Source: an uncultured Sphingomonas sp.
GTDB lineage: Bacteria; Pseudomonadota; Alphaproteobacteria; Sphingomonadales; Sphingomonadaceae
NCBI GenBank assembly: GCA_913777325.1
Contig: CAJYSA010000107.1
Coordinates: 58,064-122,063 of the forward strand
Direction: 5' to 3'
Length of the DNA stretch: 64,000 bases
Shown: piece by piece, positions 8,204-18,120 of the stretch
Layout of the letters: each line of letters starts with the position of its first letter
Position numbering within the stretch: position 1 is the stretch's first letter
Program-made: the position numbers and the translations under genes
The notes under the pieces: model-generated
The model's input: only the letters and a program-made list of their open reading frames with translations
What the model was told of the DNA's origin: nothing
Database searches by the model: none

Positions 8204-10678
8204 ATGAGAACCGCGTATCTGATCGCCGCGGTCAGCCAACTTGCGCTGACGACCACCGCTTACGCTCAGACCGCAGCGCCAGCACCCATGGCCGCCGCGC
8301 CGGCACTAACCCGCGACGACTCCAGCCAAGTCGAAGCACAGACGCCTGAACGTACCGCCAGCGGGGATATCGTCGTCACCGCCCGACGTCGCGAGGAGCG
8401 GATCCAAGACGTACCGATCTCGATCACCGCCGTCTCTGGTGAATCGCTCATCGAACGCGGCGTCACTGATGCCTTTGGGTTACAGAGTCAGACGCCGTCG
8501 CTGTCAGTGACGGCGAACGGCGCCAGCCGCACCAGCCTTGCCTATGCGATCCGCGGCCAGCGCACCCAAGAAGCACAGTTGCTCACCGATCAACCGGTCG
8601 GCACGTATTTCGCCGAGGTGGTGATACCCCGTCCCTATGGCTTCGGAAGCAATTTTTACGACATTCAGAGCGTGCAAGTGCTCAAAGGTGTGCAAGGCAC
8701 GTTATTCGGGCGGAACATGACTGGTGGTGCGGTGCTGGTCGAACCGAATCACCCGGATCTTGACGACTATCACGCCGATATCACGGGCCAGTACGGCAAT
8801 TACAATCTCAAGGACGTGACGGGTATGATCAACATTCCCGTGGTCAAGGACGTATTCGCGTTACGCGTGGCTGGTAAATATCGTGATCGAACCGGCTTCA
8901 CTCGCGATGTCAGCACCGGGCGAGATTACGACGATCAGCATTACTACGCTTTCCGCGTCTCCGGCGAGCTTAAACTCGGCAGACTTCGGAGCTACACCGC
9001 ATTCGATTACCTGAAGGAGGATGAGCACGGCACTGGCCTCAAGCTGATCGGGTACAACCTGATCGATCCCCGCAACGGACAGCCCACCGTAATCGCGCAG
9101 CAGGCAGGCGCATCACCCTTCTTTCCGGTGGCAGCGGGTGCCCCGCCGCAGGACATCATCGGAAACTTCAATCGCGCACTCGCACTTGGTCGCTACCGAA
9201 TTGATACGGGCAAAGTCGGAACAAACCCCACACTTGATGGCAGCGCTGGCATACCGTACAATCGAATCAAGAATTACGGCGTTGTCAACAGGACGACCTT
9301 TGAAGCTGGTCCCGTTACGTTCAAGAACATTTTTGGCTACCGTAAAATAGACTACGTCAACCACACGGACTATGATGGCAGCCCTAATTCCCTTATATTC
9401 CCCGTTCAATTTTCGAATACCGAAAATTATAGCGAGGAATTTCAGATGCAGGGGACGCCGTTCGGGGACGCGTTCCAACTGACGACAGGCGGCTACTTTT
9501 TCCTTGAAAAGGGAACCGACGGCGCTTTCGCCAATACGTTTCCACAGCTAACGTCGATCGGTTACGCCTCAGGCCTTCCTGCGTTGGCTGGGGTTTTCCT
9601 GTCACAAAATGCCGATGCCTTCAATCAGAGTCAGGTTGGAAAGGGTCTGGCGCGAAGCTACGCCTTTTACTTGGCTGGTACATACAAACTTAATGACCAC
9701 TTTAAGTTGTCGGGCGGCGTACGCTACAATAACGATCTCCGCCGTGCGACAGTCTCCCCATCTCTTCCCAACCTTGTTATTCCGGGCGTTGGAAAGGGTT
9801 TTTGCCTGTTCAACGGCTTTGGGGTGGTCCCCCTCAACAATTGCTCGTTTACGAGCGACCTCAAGAACGACGCGGTCACGTGGGACGCGACGCTGCAATA
9901 TCAGACGGACGCTGACCTAAATCTCTATTTTTCCGCTCGTCGCGGCTACCGAGCGGGCGGATTCAACCTTCGTGCGCAGTCAGATCTTGCATTTCAGCCC
10001 TTCCAGCCGGAAACGGTCCAGGAATACGAAGCCGGCGTGAAGAACAGCTTCGATATTGGTGCTGCCAAGCTGACCACAAGCCTCGCTGGCTTCTTTCAGA
10101 ACTACAAGAATGTGCAGCGGCAGCAGAACATCCTTGTTGGCACGGCGATCGCAACCATCGTTAGCAACATCGGCGCCCAGCATAACTACGGCGGTGAGCT
10201 CGAAGCAAACCTTAATTTTTACAACGGATTAGCACTTAATCTCTTTTACTCGTACGTCAACATCAAGGTAGTCAAGGGGGACAATGGCACTATCGCGCTA
10301 AACTCGATCCCGAAGCATCAGATCGGTGGCGGAATCACCTATAATCGTGAGTTGGTCGGCGTCGGCGACCTGAGTGCCAATATTAACGCGACGTATCGCA
10401 GCGATACTCCACTAGACGATTTTGATCTAGGCGCGGTTCAGCCAGCTTATACGCTGGCAAACGCTAGAATTGGCATTAGCCGGATCGGCGGCAGCAACTT
10501 TGGCCTGGCGGTGTTTGCTAATAACATATTCAACACATACTATATGCAGGGTGGCCTATACCTCGCCAGCGGAGGCCCGACGGTCGGCGGCGTCACGCCG
10601 GGGGCTGGTCCAGGTTTCTCGGCATCGGCCTTCGGCGAGCCGCGCATGTATGGAATTGAGGTCTCCGCCAAGTTCTAA
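8204..10678 (+). CDS. TonB-dependent outer-membrane receptor
   Basis: An 824-residue outer-membrane active transporter powered by TonB-ExbBD. A Sec signal peptide (residues 1-22, cleavage after AYA) is followed by a TonB-box/plug region starting near DIVVTARRREERIQDVPISI (about residue 50). The plug continues past VQVLKGVQGTLFGRNMTGGAV, and a long beta-barrel ends in the aromatic terminal residue of IEVSAKF. Sphingomonads use many such receptors to take up large hydrophobic substrates. A GGGGAGGA site precedes the ATG. It stands alone with its own terminator. The 3' end has a decayed paralogue at 21848-22060. The ligand is unknown; import of the catabolic substrate is inferred. Confidence 0.93.
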   Translation: MRTAYLIAAVSQLALTTTAYAQTAAPAPMAAAPALTRDDSSQVEAQTPERTASGDIVVTARRREERIQDVPISITAVSGESLIERGVTDAFGLQSQTPSLSVTANGASRTSLAYAIRGQRTQEAQLLTDQPVGTYFAEVVIPRPYGFGSNFYDIQSVQVLKGVQGTLFGRNMTGGAVLVEPNHPDLDDYHADITGQYGNYNLKDVTGMINIPVVKDVFALRVAGKYRDRTGFTRDVSTGRDYDDQHYYAFRVSGELKLGRLRSYTAFDYLKEDEHGTGLKLIGYNLIDPRNGQPTVIAQQAGASPFFPVAAGAPPQDIIGNFNRALALGRYRIDTGKVGTNPTLDGSAGIPYNRIKNYGVVNRTTFEAGPVTFKNIFGYRKIDYVNHTDYDGSPNSLIFPVQFSNTENYSEEFQMQGTPFGDAFQLTTGGYFFLEKGTDGAFANTFPQLTSIGYASGLPALAGVFLSQNADAFNQSQVGKGLARSYAFYLAGTYKLNDHFKLSGGVRYNNDLRRATVSPSLPNLVIPGVGKGFCLFNGFGVVPLNNCSFTSDLKNDAVTWDATLQYQTDADLNLYFSARRGYRAGGFNLRAQSDLAFQPFQPETVQEYEAGVKNSFDIGAAKLTTSLAGFFQNYKNVQRQQNILVGTAIATIVSNIGAQHNYGGELEANLNFYNGLALNLFYSYVNIKVVKGDNGTIALNSIPKHQIGGGITYNRELVGVGDLSANINATYRSDTPLDDFDLGAVQPAYTLANARIGISRIGGSNFGLAVFANNIFNTYYMQGGLYLASGGPTVGGVTPGAGPGFSASAFGEPRMYGIEVSAKF

Positions 10679-10709
10679 TCGGATTGCAAAGGCGATCCAG
10701 TCGAGCGTA

Positions 10710-10742
10710 GAGGGTGCCGGTCCGCAAATCGGCACCCTCTTT
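10710..10742 (+). terminator. Intrinsic terminator of the TonB receptor gene
   Basis: A 10-bp stem GAGGGTGCCG/CGGCACCCTC with a short loop is followed by TTT, 32 bases after the receptor stop codon. A similar hairpin follows the receptor stump at 22093-22118. Confidence 0.75.
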
Positions 10743-10939
10743 GCAGGCTGCAGTGCCGCGAATAAGGATTCGGCAATGCGGCGCCGTCACGCTGCGGGTC
10801 AGTTACAAAGATGCACGATAGGTTATACCGCACGCGGCCTCAGACTAAGTGAGCCCCCGTTTGACGTCCCTCCTGTTTTTGATTCAAGCTGGGTGAGAGT
10901 TTTCCGGCCCCTTGGAGCCTGCGGGCAAGGAGCTGGGAC

Positions 10940-11495
10940 ATGAAGAAGTGAAGGGGCAAGAATGAACAGATCGCCTTCGCGCTGCGGCAGGCGGGCACGC
11001 CGACGGCCGAGGCCATTCGCCGGATGAACGTGTCGGAGCAGACGTTCTACCGCTGGAAGAAGGTGGTGTCTGCGAGCTGCGGCGGGTCAAACAACTCGAG
11101 GACGAGAACCGCAAGTTGAAGCAGCCCGTCGCGGACCTGAGCTTGGACAAGCATATCCTGGCAAAAAGCTTCGATGCCTGGGCGATGGCGGGAGATCGTC
11201 ACGTATGTCTAGGCGTCCATGGCGTTTACGAGCGGCGCAGTTGGCTCGTGCTCGGCTCGAGCGCTCGTCAGTGCGCTACGTTTGGTACAAGCCTGACCAA
11301 ACGCCGTTGCGGCTGCGCATCCATGATCTGGCGGCGGCATGAGTGCGCTATGCCCATTTCAGATCTACATCCTGCCGCGCACGGAGGGCTGGCTGGTGAA
11401 CCACAACCGCGTCTTTCGGCTGCAGCGGGAACATGAACGGAGCCTGTGGCTCAAACGTCTCAGTCGAGGACGTCAGCGCCACCAACCGCCGTCAA
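10940..11495 (+). pseudogene. Decayed IS3-family (IS407-like) transposase, OrfA plus start of OrfB
   Basis: An OrfA-like frame starts at 10940 and reads through an in-frame stop (10949) into EQIAFALRQAGTPTAEAIRR and VSEQTFYRWKK, the helix-turn-helix of IS3-family OrfA. After a frameshift near 11070 it continues as ELRRVKQLEDENRKLKQ and VADLSLDKHIL, the OrfA leucine-zipper end. Further on, REIVTYV and GWLVNHNRVFRLQREHERSL match the N-terminal part of IS407-group OrfB, again broken by stops. The DDE catalytic domain is missing. The element is dead and lies just downstream of the receptor terminator. Confidence 0.8.
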
Positions 11496-11724
11496 CGTAA
11501 CGAGTGCCTGCACAACCACCCGCTCCTGTCATTGACGGACGCGACAACCAAGATCTAAGCTTGACGGCGGGATCATCACGAGAGCAGCCCTCAAACGTCG
11601 CTTAGTTGACGCCAGCCGGGCATGCTGGATCGACCGCTCGATTATAGCACGATTAGGCCAAACTGCACTTCACCTATATAATGTAAGGCGCGCCTGCTCA
11701 TCGTATGACCTGCAAGGCTCTTTT

Positions 11725-11847
11725 CTACAGAACACCTTTGATGTAAAAGCCGACGCAGAGGGCGACCAAGGCTGCCATTGCTCCCACGGCCTTGATACAC
11801 AGTACGCACGCGCGCCGCGCACGATCCTCCAAGCGGGGTGCCTGCAT
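11725..11847 (-). CDS. Possible 40-residue single-pass membrane protein
   Basis: A short frame with ATG at 11847, preceded by a strong GGAGGAG ribosome site 4 bases upstream. It starts MQAPRLEDRARRA (positively charged), continues with a hydrophobic stretch from about residue 14 to 36, and ends KGVL. Charge and hydrophobicity fit a small inner-membrane protein with the N-terminus inside. It sits between two decayed insertion sequences with no obvious partner. No family is recognised. It may be a chance frame; the Shine-Dalgarno and membrane profile are the only support. Confidence 0.35.
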   Translation of the reverse strand: MQAPRLEDRARRACVLCIKAVGAMAALVALCVGFYIKGVL

Positions 11848-12009
11848 CGAACTCCTCCACCGAGACATGATTTTACTTTCTAGATCGCAAGCCAATCATT
11901 TTGACTTTCGTAGGTCAATATTCACCCGATCGACATCGCGTTTGCGATGGAAATCGTCCGCCACCTCGGCCAAGCCGACGCTGGACGCGTCGAGCCGCTT
12001 CAGAAGATG

Positions 12010-12290
12010 ACCGTGCGACGAGGGCGACAGCGATGAAAAGGGCGGTTTGACAGCGATCTTGGATGTTGCGGCGTGTCGTCATTCTTTGAGGCGGCCAAGA
12101 ATGAGCAGCATTGCGGCGACGGCGCTAATAGCGGCGCTCGTCGTACCTTGTGGCTTTGTTGTTAGATTGGCGGCCCTGGCGGGATGCGCGGCTGGTTAGC
12201 GTTTGTCTGGCGAGTTCCTAAATGAGTCGGCGTCGCAACCGCGGTCGCTGTGTCGCCATTGCTCCCTAGGCATGTCGCCACGTGGCCCTA
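12010..12290 (-). pseudogene. Decayed IS5-family transposase C-terminal fragment
   Basis: Read on the minus strand in pieces, this stretch gives DRGCDADSFRN, then KATRYDERRY, then GRLKE-stop-RRAAT, then QDRCQTALFIAVALVA. These match in order the end of IS5-family (IS427-like) transposases: DRGYDAD, KYDKRRYKRRNRIE, FGRLKDWRR and DRCPxxFLSAIALAA. At least two frameshifts and stops separate the pieces, so the gene is dead. The upstream part of the transposase is absent or unrecognisable. This is the second IS remnant within 1.4 kb. Confidence 0.68.
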
Positions 12291-12377
12291 ACGCGCCACT
12301 GTCGGCACTAGACTGCCGTCACGGTGCTAAGGTCACGGTCGCGTCATCCGGCCCCGGCCCCGCTCTGCTGCCCGCCG

Positions 12378-13559
12378 TCAGGCGATCGCCTCGACGACCA
12401 TGGCGATACCCTGTCCGCCGCCGATACACATCGTGACGAGGCCGTAGCGGCCGCCGCTGCGACGCAGTTCGTACACGCATTTCACCAAGTTGATCGCACC
12501 CGTCGCGCCGATCGGGTGGCCGAGCGAGATGCCCGATCCGTTGATGTTCGTTCGGGCGGGATCGAACCCCAGTCGCACCGCGACCGCGCAGGCCTGCGCC
12601 GCGAACGCCTCGTTCGATTCGACGACGTCGATGTCGCCGACCGACACGCCCGCGCGTGCCAGCGCGATGGGGACGGCGGACACCGGCCCCAGCCCCATCA
12701 GCGCGGGCTCCACCCCCGCCAAGCCCCACCCGAGGATGCGCGCCATCGGCCGGCGCCCAGCACGCTCAGCGCCCGCCGCGGACGCGAGCACGACGGCCGC
12801 GGCGCCGTCATTAATCCCCGATGCATTGCCCGCGGTCACGCTGCCGTCCTTGGCAAATACCGGCTTGAGCGCGGCCATCTCGTCGATGCTCGCGTCAGGG
12901 CGGACATGTTCGTCCGTGTCGAAGCTGACCGTGCCACGCCGCGTCTCGACCTCAACGGCCACGATCTGCTCGCGGAAACGCCCGTCTGCGATCGCGGCCG
13001 CAGCCCGGCGGTGGCTTTCCACGGCGGCAGCGTCCTGGGTGTCGCGCTTTACGCCCTCGGCACGGGCGACGTTCTCCGCCGTCACGCCCATATGGTAGTT
13101 CTCGAAAGGATCGCTGAGCGTGCGGGTCAGCGCATCGAGCATCGGCAAGTCACCCATCTTCTGGCCGAAACGGGCCGCGGTCATGTAATGAGGCGCGCGG
13201 CTCATGCTCTCCGCGCCGCCCGCCGCCGCGACGTCGCATTCGCCGATTGCGATCGCCTGCGCGGCGGACACCACCGCCTGAAGGCCGGACCCGCACAGCC
13301 GATTGACCGTAAGCGCCGCAGCGTCGACCGGGATCCCCGCCCGCACTGCGGCTACCCGTGCGATATAGGCGTCGGCGGGCGTCGACGGGATGACATTGCC
13401 CAGCACCACCTGCCGCACATCCTCCGGCGCGACGCCAGCGCGGGCGATCGCCTCGCGGAGAACCAGCGCGCCGAGGTCGGCGGCAGGCACGTCTTTCAAC
13501 GCGCCGCCAAAGCTGCCGATTGCGGTTCGGGCGCCCGACAGGATCAGGATATCTTGCAT
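12378..13559 (-). CDS. Thiolase family protein (acetyl-CoA acyltransferase type)
   Basis: A 393-residue thiolase that cleaves 3-ketoacyl-CoA with CoA, or condenses acyl-CoAs. The nucleophilic Cys89 lies in NRLCGSGL. The C-terminal ISLGHPIGATGA supplies His, and VTMCIGGGQG supplies the second Cys. ATG 13559 is preceded by GAGGAG at good spacing, while the in-frame ATGs upstream lack one. It is transcribed alone, away from the acyl-CoA dehydrogenase operon that starts at 13744, with about 185 bases between them as a shared divergent promoter region. It probably releases acetyl- or propionyl-CoA from the island's acyl-CoA intermediates. Confidence 0.93.
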   Translation of the reverse strand: MQDILILSGARTAIGSFGGALKDVPAADLGALVLREAIARAGVAPEDVRQVVLGNVIPSTPADAYIARVAAVRAGIPVDAAALTVNRLCGSGLQAVVSAAQAIAIGECDVAAAGGAESMSRAPHYMTAARFGQKMGDLPMLDALTRTLSDPFENYHMGVTAENVARAEGVKRDTQDAAAVESHRRAAAAIADGRFREQIVAVEVETRRGTVSFDTDEHVRPDASIDEMAALKPVFAKDGSVTAGNASGINDGAAAVVLASAAGAERAGRRPMARILGWGLAGVEPALMGLGPVSAVPIALARAGVSVGDIDVVESNEAFAAQACAVAVRLGFDPARTNINGSGISLGHPIGATGAINLVKCVYELRRSGGRYGLVTMCIGGGQGIAMVVEAIA

Positions 13560-13743
13560 GGCCATACTCCTCGGCGCGAAAGACGTGGCCTGCCTAAGGA
13601 TGCTGCGGTGCAGCGACAACCGGATCGCACGAACATCACCCACGTGATGCCGCTTTCATCGCGTCTGTGATGAGCTGCTCATCGCTGTTGGTTGCGTTGC
13701 GGCCCTGGAGCAATGGAATGGCGATCTTCCCGGGGGAGTCGCG

Positions 13744-14883
13744 TTGCAGACCTTTGTTGCCGAGCCGATCGAATGGCCTGCCACCGCCCCCGACCTGCGT
13801 GCAGAGGTCCGGGCGTTGGTCGCGTCCCATGTCGATCGCAGCGACCCGCGCCGTCTCGCCAACAGTTGGGCGGTTCCCGATCCCGAGTTCAGCCGCGCGC
13901 TGGGTACGGCTGGACTGATCGGCATGACCTGGCCACGCCGGTATGGCGGGCATGACCGCTCGCCGCTGGAACGCTATGTCGTGCTCGAAGAACTGTTGGC
14001 GGCAGGTGCGCCGGTCGGCGCCCACTGGATCGCCGACCGACAGACCGGCGCGCTCCTCATCCGCTACGGCACCGAGGAGGCGCGCGAACGCTGGGTGCCC
14101 GGCATGGCGCGCGGCGAAATCTTTGCCTGCATTGGCCTGTCCGAACCCAATGCCGGTTCCGACCTCGCCTCGGTCCGCGCGACGGCGCGTCGCGAGGGCG
14201 ACGACTGGATCCTCGATGGGCAGAAGGTCTGGACCACCAACGCCCACCACGCGCACGTCATGATCGCGCTGATGCGCACCGAGGAAGGCTCGGAGCGCAA
14301 CGTCGGCCTCAGCCAGTTCCTCGTGCCGATGGACGCGCCCGGCGTCTCGATCCGTCCGATCATCGACCTGACCGGCGGGCATGACTTCAATGAGGTGTTC
14401 TTCGACCATGTCCGGCTGCCGGCCAGCGCGCTCGTCGGGGTGGAGGGCGATGGCTGGCGACAGGTGACGGCCGAACTCTCGCTGGAGCGGTCCGGCCCCG
14501 AACGGTATCTGTCGTCCACCGCGCTGCTGATCGAGCTGATCCGCGTTGCCGGGCCGCATCCCGATGCGGCGTTGCGCGCGCTCATCGGGCGGCTCGCTGC
14601 GGAAACGTGGACGCTGCGGCTCATGTCGGCTTCGATCGCGGTCAAGATCGCGCGGGGCGAGGATCCCGCGCTTGAGGCGACGATGGTAAAGGATCTGGGC
14701 AATAGCTTCGAACAGGCCATGCCCGAATTGGTGCAGGCCGCGATCGACATCGATCCCGCCGGGCCGGAGCCGATCGGCGTGATGCTGGGCCACCTGCTCC
14801 AGCTTTCCCCGTCCTTCTCGCTGCGGGGCGGCACCCGCGAGATCCTGAAGGGCATCATCGCACGCGGACTGGGCCTACGATGA
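13744..14883 (+). CDS. Acyl-CoA dehydrogenase, larger member of a pair
   Basis: A 379-residue FAD enzyme of the acyl-CoA dehydrogenase fold. The FAD/substrate segment CIGLSEPNAGSDLASVRATA lies near residue 128, DGQKVWTTNAH near 158, and the C-terminal [18 protein letters not shown] is typical. The Glu found in medium-chain enzymes just before the C-terminal glycine is not present (RGGT). Translation appears to start at TTG 13744 behind GGGGGAG, since no ATG fits. It overlaps the next dehydrogenase gene by four bases (ATGA), and such pairs form alpha2beta2 enzymes in steroid side-chain degradation. First gene of a five-gene operon. Confidence 0.9.
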   Translation: MQTFVAEPIEWPATAPDLRAEVRALVASHVDRSDPRRLANSWAVPDPEFSRALGTAGLIGMTWPRRYGGHDRSPLERYVVLEELLAAGAPVGAHWIADRQTGALLIRYGTEEARERWVPGMARGEIFACIGLSEPNAGSDLASVRATARREGDDWILDGQKVWTTNAHHAHVMIALMRTEEGSERNVGLSQFLVPMDAPGVSIRPIIDLTGGHDFNEVFFDHVRLPASALVGVEGDGWRQVTAELSLERSGPERYLSSTALLIELIRVAGPHPDAALRALIGRLAAETWTLRLMSASIAVKIARGEDPALEATMVKDLGNSFEQAMPELVQAAIDIDPAGPEPIGVMLGHLLQLSPSFSLRGGTREILKGIIARGLGLR

Positions 14884-15857
14884 ACGAGCAGCAACAGATG
14901 GTCGCCGACATGGCGAATGACCTGTTCGCCGATCTTGGCGCCAGCGCTGGCGTCGACACCGGCTGGGCCGCGATCGAGGCGGTGGGGCTGCCCTCGCTGA
15001 TGATCGCCGCGGACGACGGCGGCTTCGGTGGGGGGTGGGACGACGCGCTGGTCGTCTTTCGGCTCGCCGGCTATCATGCGCTCGCCCTGCCCGTCGTCGA
15101 GGCGACGGTTGCCGCCGCGCTGACCGGCGGCGCGATCGAGGGACGCGGCACGATCGCGTCCTCGATCGACGGAGCATTCCCCGAAGGCCGCTTCACCGGA
15201 ACGGTATCGGGTGCCGCCTGGGCGGAGGGGGCGTCCTATGTCGTGGCCCCCGCCCCGGCGCTCGTCGGCGGATCGATCCGGCTGAACCTGTCGGATGCCG
15301 ACATCGAACCATCGACCAACATCGCCGGCGAACCGCGCGCGATATTGCGGTTCGATGGCGCGGCAGCGGAGGCACTGCCGACCGACGTCTTCGCCTTAGG
15401 CGCGCTCGCCCGTGCCGCACAGATTGCCGGCGCGCTCGATGCCAGCCTTGCCATGTCGGTCGCCTATGTGAACGAGCGCAAGCAGTTCGGTCGCCCCCTC
15501 GCAAAGTTTCAGGCGGTGCAGCAGAGCCTCGCGACCTTCGCCTGCGAGGCCGCCGCCGCGAATTGCGCGGCGCTCGGCGCGGCGCAGGCGCAGGGTCGCG
15601 CAGGCGGCGACTATGCGATCGCCGCGGCAAAGCTGCGCGCCAATCGCGCGGTGGGCCTGGGCACCGCTCTGGCCCATCAGGTCCATGGCGCGATCGGCTT
15701 CACCCACGAATATCCGCTGCACACGCTCACCCGCCGGCTGTGGGCGTGGCGTTCGGAATTCGGGGGCGACAGCCACTGGTCGGCCGTGCTCGGCGAACGC
15801 ATCAGCGCGCGTGGCCCCGATCGCTTCTGGGCGGACCTGACCGCCGTTACCGACTGA
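14880..15857 (+). CDS. Acyl-CoA dehydrogenase, smaller member of a pair
   Basis: A 325-residue acyl-CoA dehydrogenase-like protein, shorter than the usual 380. The N-terminal and middle domains are reduced, while the C-terminal helical domain is recognisable: [20 protein letters not shown] near residue 196 and [20 protein letters not shown] near 265. The ATGA overlap with the preceding larger dehydrogenase implies a heteromeric complex in which the two chains share the FAD and active site. Stop is 23 bases before the thiolase at 15881. Substrate unknown; a branched or ring-bearing acyl-CoA is typical of such pairs. Confidence 0.87.
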   Translation: MNEQQQMVADMANDLFADLGASAGVDTGWAAIEAVGLPSLMIAADDGGFGGGWDDALVVFRLAGYHALALPVVEATVAAALTGGAIEGRGTIASSIDGAFPEGRFTGTVSGAAWAEGASYVVAPAPALVGGSIRLNLSDADIEPSTNIAGEPRAILRFDGAAAEALPTDVFALGALARAAQIAGALDASLAMSVAYVNERKQFGRPLAKFQAVQQSLATFACEAAAANCAALGAAQAQGRAGGDYAIAAAKLRANRAVGLGTALAHQVHGAIGFTHEYPLHTLTRRLWAWRSEFGGDSHWSAVLGERISARGPDRFWADLTAVTD

Positions 15858-15880
15858 CCCCAAGACGAAGGAACCGATCG

Positions 15881-17059
15881 ATGCGCGATGCCGTGATCGT
15901 CGCCACTGCCCGCACGCCGATCGGGCGTGCCGGCCGCGGCGCCCTCAATAATCTCGACGGGGCGGAGCTCGGCGGTATCGTGATCGCGGAGGCGATCCGG
16001 CGTGCCGGCTTGTCAGGAGAGGAGGTCGACGACGTGCTCCTCGGCGCCGCGCGCCTCGAAGGGCCGCAGAGCGGCAATATCGGCCGCACCTGCGCGCTAC
16101 GCGCCGGGCTGCCGGTATCGGTGCCAGGCGCTTCGCTCGACCGGAAGTGCGCTTCGGGCCTCAACACGATCGCGATCGCCGCGCAGAACGTGATGACCGG
16201 TATGGGCGAGGTGTACATCGCCGGCGGCCTCGACAGCTGTTCGCTGGCGCTGCCGGGCACACGCAGCGACCGGGCGGTCAATCCATGGCTCCAGGCGAAC
16301 ATCGCCGGCGCCTATGATACGATGATCCAGACCGCGGAAACGGTGGCCCGCCGCTATGCCATCGACCGGGAGGCGCAGGATCGCTATTCGTTCGAAAGCC
16401 AGCAGCGCACCGCAGTCGGGCAGGCTGCCGGCCGCTTCGATGCAGAGATCGTGCCGGTGACCGCAACGAAACTCCTCAAAGACAAGGCCGGCCAGGTCAC
16501 CGGCGAGGAAACGGTGACGCTCACCCGCGACGAGGGCAACCGGCCCGACACGAGCTACGAAGGTCTCGCCGCGCTGAAACCCGTGGTCGAGGGCGGCTGC
16601 ATCACCGCAGGCAACGCCAGCCAGCTGTCGGACGGTGCGAGCGTGTGTGTGGTCATGAGCGAGGACGAGGCGAGGCGCCGGTCGCTTGCCCCGCTCGGCA
16701 TTTTCCGCGGCTTTGCAGTCGCAGGCTGCGGCCCCGACGAAATGGGGATCGGCCCCGTCTTTGCCGTGCCGCGCCTGCTCGAACGCGCCGGCCTACGGAT
16801 CGACGACATCGGCTTGTGGGAGCTGAACGAAGCGTTTGCCGTGCAGGTCCTCTACTGCCGCGACACGCTCGGCATCGATCCGGCGCGGCTCAACGTCGAT
16901 GGCGGCGCGATCGCGATCGGTCATCCGTTCGGCATGTCGGGATCACGCATGACGGGGCACGCCCTGATCGAGGCGAAGCGACGCGGCGAGAAATATGCCG
17001 TCGTCACCATGTGCGCGGCAGGCGGCATGGGTGCCGCGGGTCTGTTCGAAATCGTATGA
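15881..17059 (+). CDS. Thiolase family protein
   Basis: A 392-residue thiolase. The start [15 protein letters not shown] is canonical, nucleophile Cys90 lies in [22 protein letters not shown] carries the active-site His, and [13 protein letters not shown] the second Cys. The ATG at 15881 follows a GAAGGA site; the reading frame is open upstream but that part is antisense-like noise over the dehydrogenase gene. It is the third gene of the operon starting at 13744 and overlaps the kinase-like gene by four bases. Role: thiolytic cleavage in the same beta-oxidation route. Confidence 0.94.
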   Translation: MRDAVIVATARTPIGRAGRGALNNLDGAELGGIVIAEAIRRAGLSGEEVDDVLLGAARLEGPQSGNIGRTCALRAGLPVSVPGASLDRKCASGLNTIAIAAQNVMTGMGEVYIAGGLDSCSLALPGTRSDRAVNPWLQANIAGAYDTMIQTAETVARRYAIDREAQDRYSFESQQRTAVGQAAGRFDAEIVPVTATKLLKDKAGQVTGEETVTLTRDEGNRPDTSYEGLAALKPVVEGGCITAGNASQLSDGASVCVVMSEDEARRRSLAPLGIFRGFAVAGCGPDEMGIGPVFAVPRLLERAGLRIDDIGLWELNEAFAVQVLYCRDTLGIDPARLNVDGGAIAIGHPFGMSGSRMTGHALIEAKRRGEKYAVVTMCAAGGMGAAGLFEIV

Positions 17060-18120
17060 GCATCGATCATCAACAGGCGTTCGGCGGTACCGGCGCGATC
17101 CGGACGGGGCATGACTTCGACATCCCCGCGCTCGACGTGTGGCTCACCGCCAACGTCCCCGGCTATGCCGGGCCGCTCAGCGTTCAGCAGTTCAACGGTG
17201 GCCAGTCCAATCCGACCTATCGACTCGATACTCCGGGCGCGCATTACGTCCTGCGCCGCAAGCCGCCGGGGCCGATCCTGCCAGGCGCGCATGCGATCGA
17301 GCGCGAACATCGGGTGATCTCGGCGCTTCACACCGCTGCCTTTCCGGTCGCCCGACCCTACGCTCTGTGCGAAGACGATCGCGTGATCGGCACGCCTTTC
17401 TACGTCATGGCGTTCGTGCCGGGTCGGATCTTCTGGAACTCTACGATGCCCGGGCTCGATCCGGCCGAGCGCGCCGCGCATTTCGACGCGATGAACGCGA
17501 CGATTGCCCGACTTCACACGCTGGATATCGATGCACTAGGCCTGTCGAGCTACGGCAAGCCGGGCAATTATTTCGAACGGCAGCTCGCTCGCTGGTCGCG
17601 CCAATACCGCGAGGATGCCGATGCCGGGTGCAACGAGCATCTCGACCGGCTGATCGACTGGCTGGGGGCGAACCTGCCTCCCGGGGACGAAGCGACGCTG
17701 GTGCATGGCGACCTTCGCGGCGACAATTTCATGTTCGACCCGGCCGGGCCGCGCGTCGCCGCCGTGCTCGATTGGGAATTATCGACCCTCGGCCATCCAC
17801 TCGGCGACTTCACCTATCACCTGATGATGTACCGCCTCCCACCCGACGTGCTCGGCGGCTTCGCAGGCGCCGATCTTGTCGCGTTGGGCATCCCGTCAGA
17901 AAGCGATTATATTGCCGCCTATTGCCGGCGAACCGGGCGCGACCACATCGACGCACTCGATTTCTATCTCGCCTTCAACATGTTCCGCTTTGCGGCGATC
18001 CTGCACGGCGTGAAGGGACGGCTGATCCGCGGCAATGCCGCATCCGCGACGGCGCAATCACTGGTCGAGACGCTACCCAAGCTCGCACGGATCGGCTGGG
18101 AACAGACGAGAGGTCGATGA
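17056..18120 (+). CDS. APH/phosphotransferase family protein (ACAD10/11 kinase-domain-like)
   Basis: A 354-residue aminoglycoside-phosphotransferase-fold protein. [12 protein letters not shown] (near residue 50) is the nucleotide-binding strand region. [13 protein letters not shown] near 216 is the catalytic loop with its Asp, and [15 protein letters not shown] near 237 carries the metal-binding Asp. This exact subfamily forms the N-terminal half of human ACAD10/ACAD11, where it phosphorylates the 4-hydroxyl of 4-hydroxyacyl-CoA. Here the gene directly precedes and overlaps an acyl-CoA dehydrogenase gene, in the same order as in the fused human proteins. Antibiotic resistance is unlikely. A hydroxyacyl-CoA kinase role is inferred. 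Confidence 0.88.
   Translation: MSIDHQQAFGGTGAIRTGHDFDIPALDVWLTANVPGYAGPLSVQQFNGGQSNPTYRLDTPGAHYVLRRKPPGPILPGAHAIEREHRVISALHTAAFPVARPYALCEDDRVIGTPFYVMAFVPGRIFWNSTMPGLDPAERAAHFDAMNATIARLHTLDIDALGLSSYGKPGNYFERQLARWSRQYREDADAGCNEHLDRLIDWLGANLPPGDEATLVHGDLRGDNFMFDPAGPRVAAVLDWELSTLGHPLGDFTYHLMMYRLPPDVLGGFAGADLVALGIPSESDYIAAYCRRTGRDHIDALDFYLAFNMFRFAAILHGVKGRLIRGNAASATAQSLVETLPKLARIGWEQTRGR

Noticed and set aside
12324-13670. Plus-strand frame over the thiolase gene
   Set aside because: Antisense to a complete thiolase with all catalytic motifs; no domain of its own.
15035-15880. Upstream open extension of the thiolase frame, over the acyl-CoA dehydrogenase gene
   Set aside because: The thiolase start motif is at 15881 with a ribosome site; the extension is the wrong frame of the preceding gene. 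The same applies to the leaders at 16645-17055, 17139-18119 and 30675-31055.
17056-18120. Aminoglycoside resistance enzyme
   Set aside because: The APH fold is present, but the gene overlaps an acyl-CoA dehydrogenase gene and matches the ACAD10/11 kinase subgroup, not resistance enzymes.
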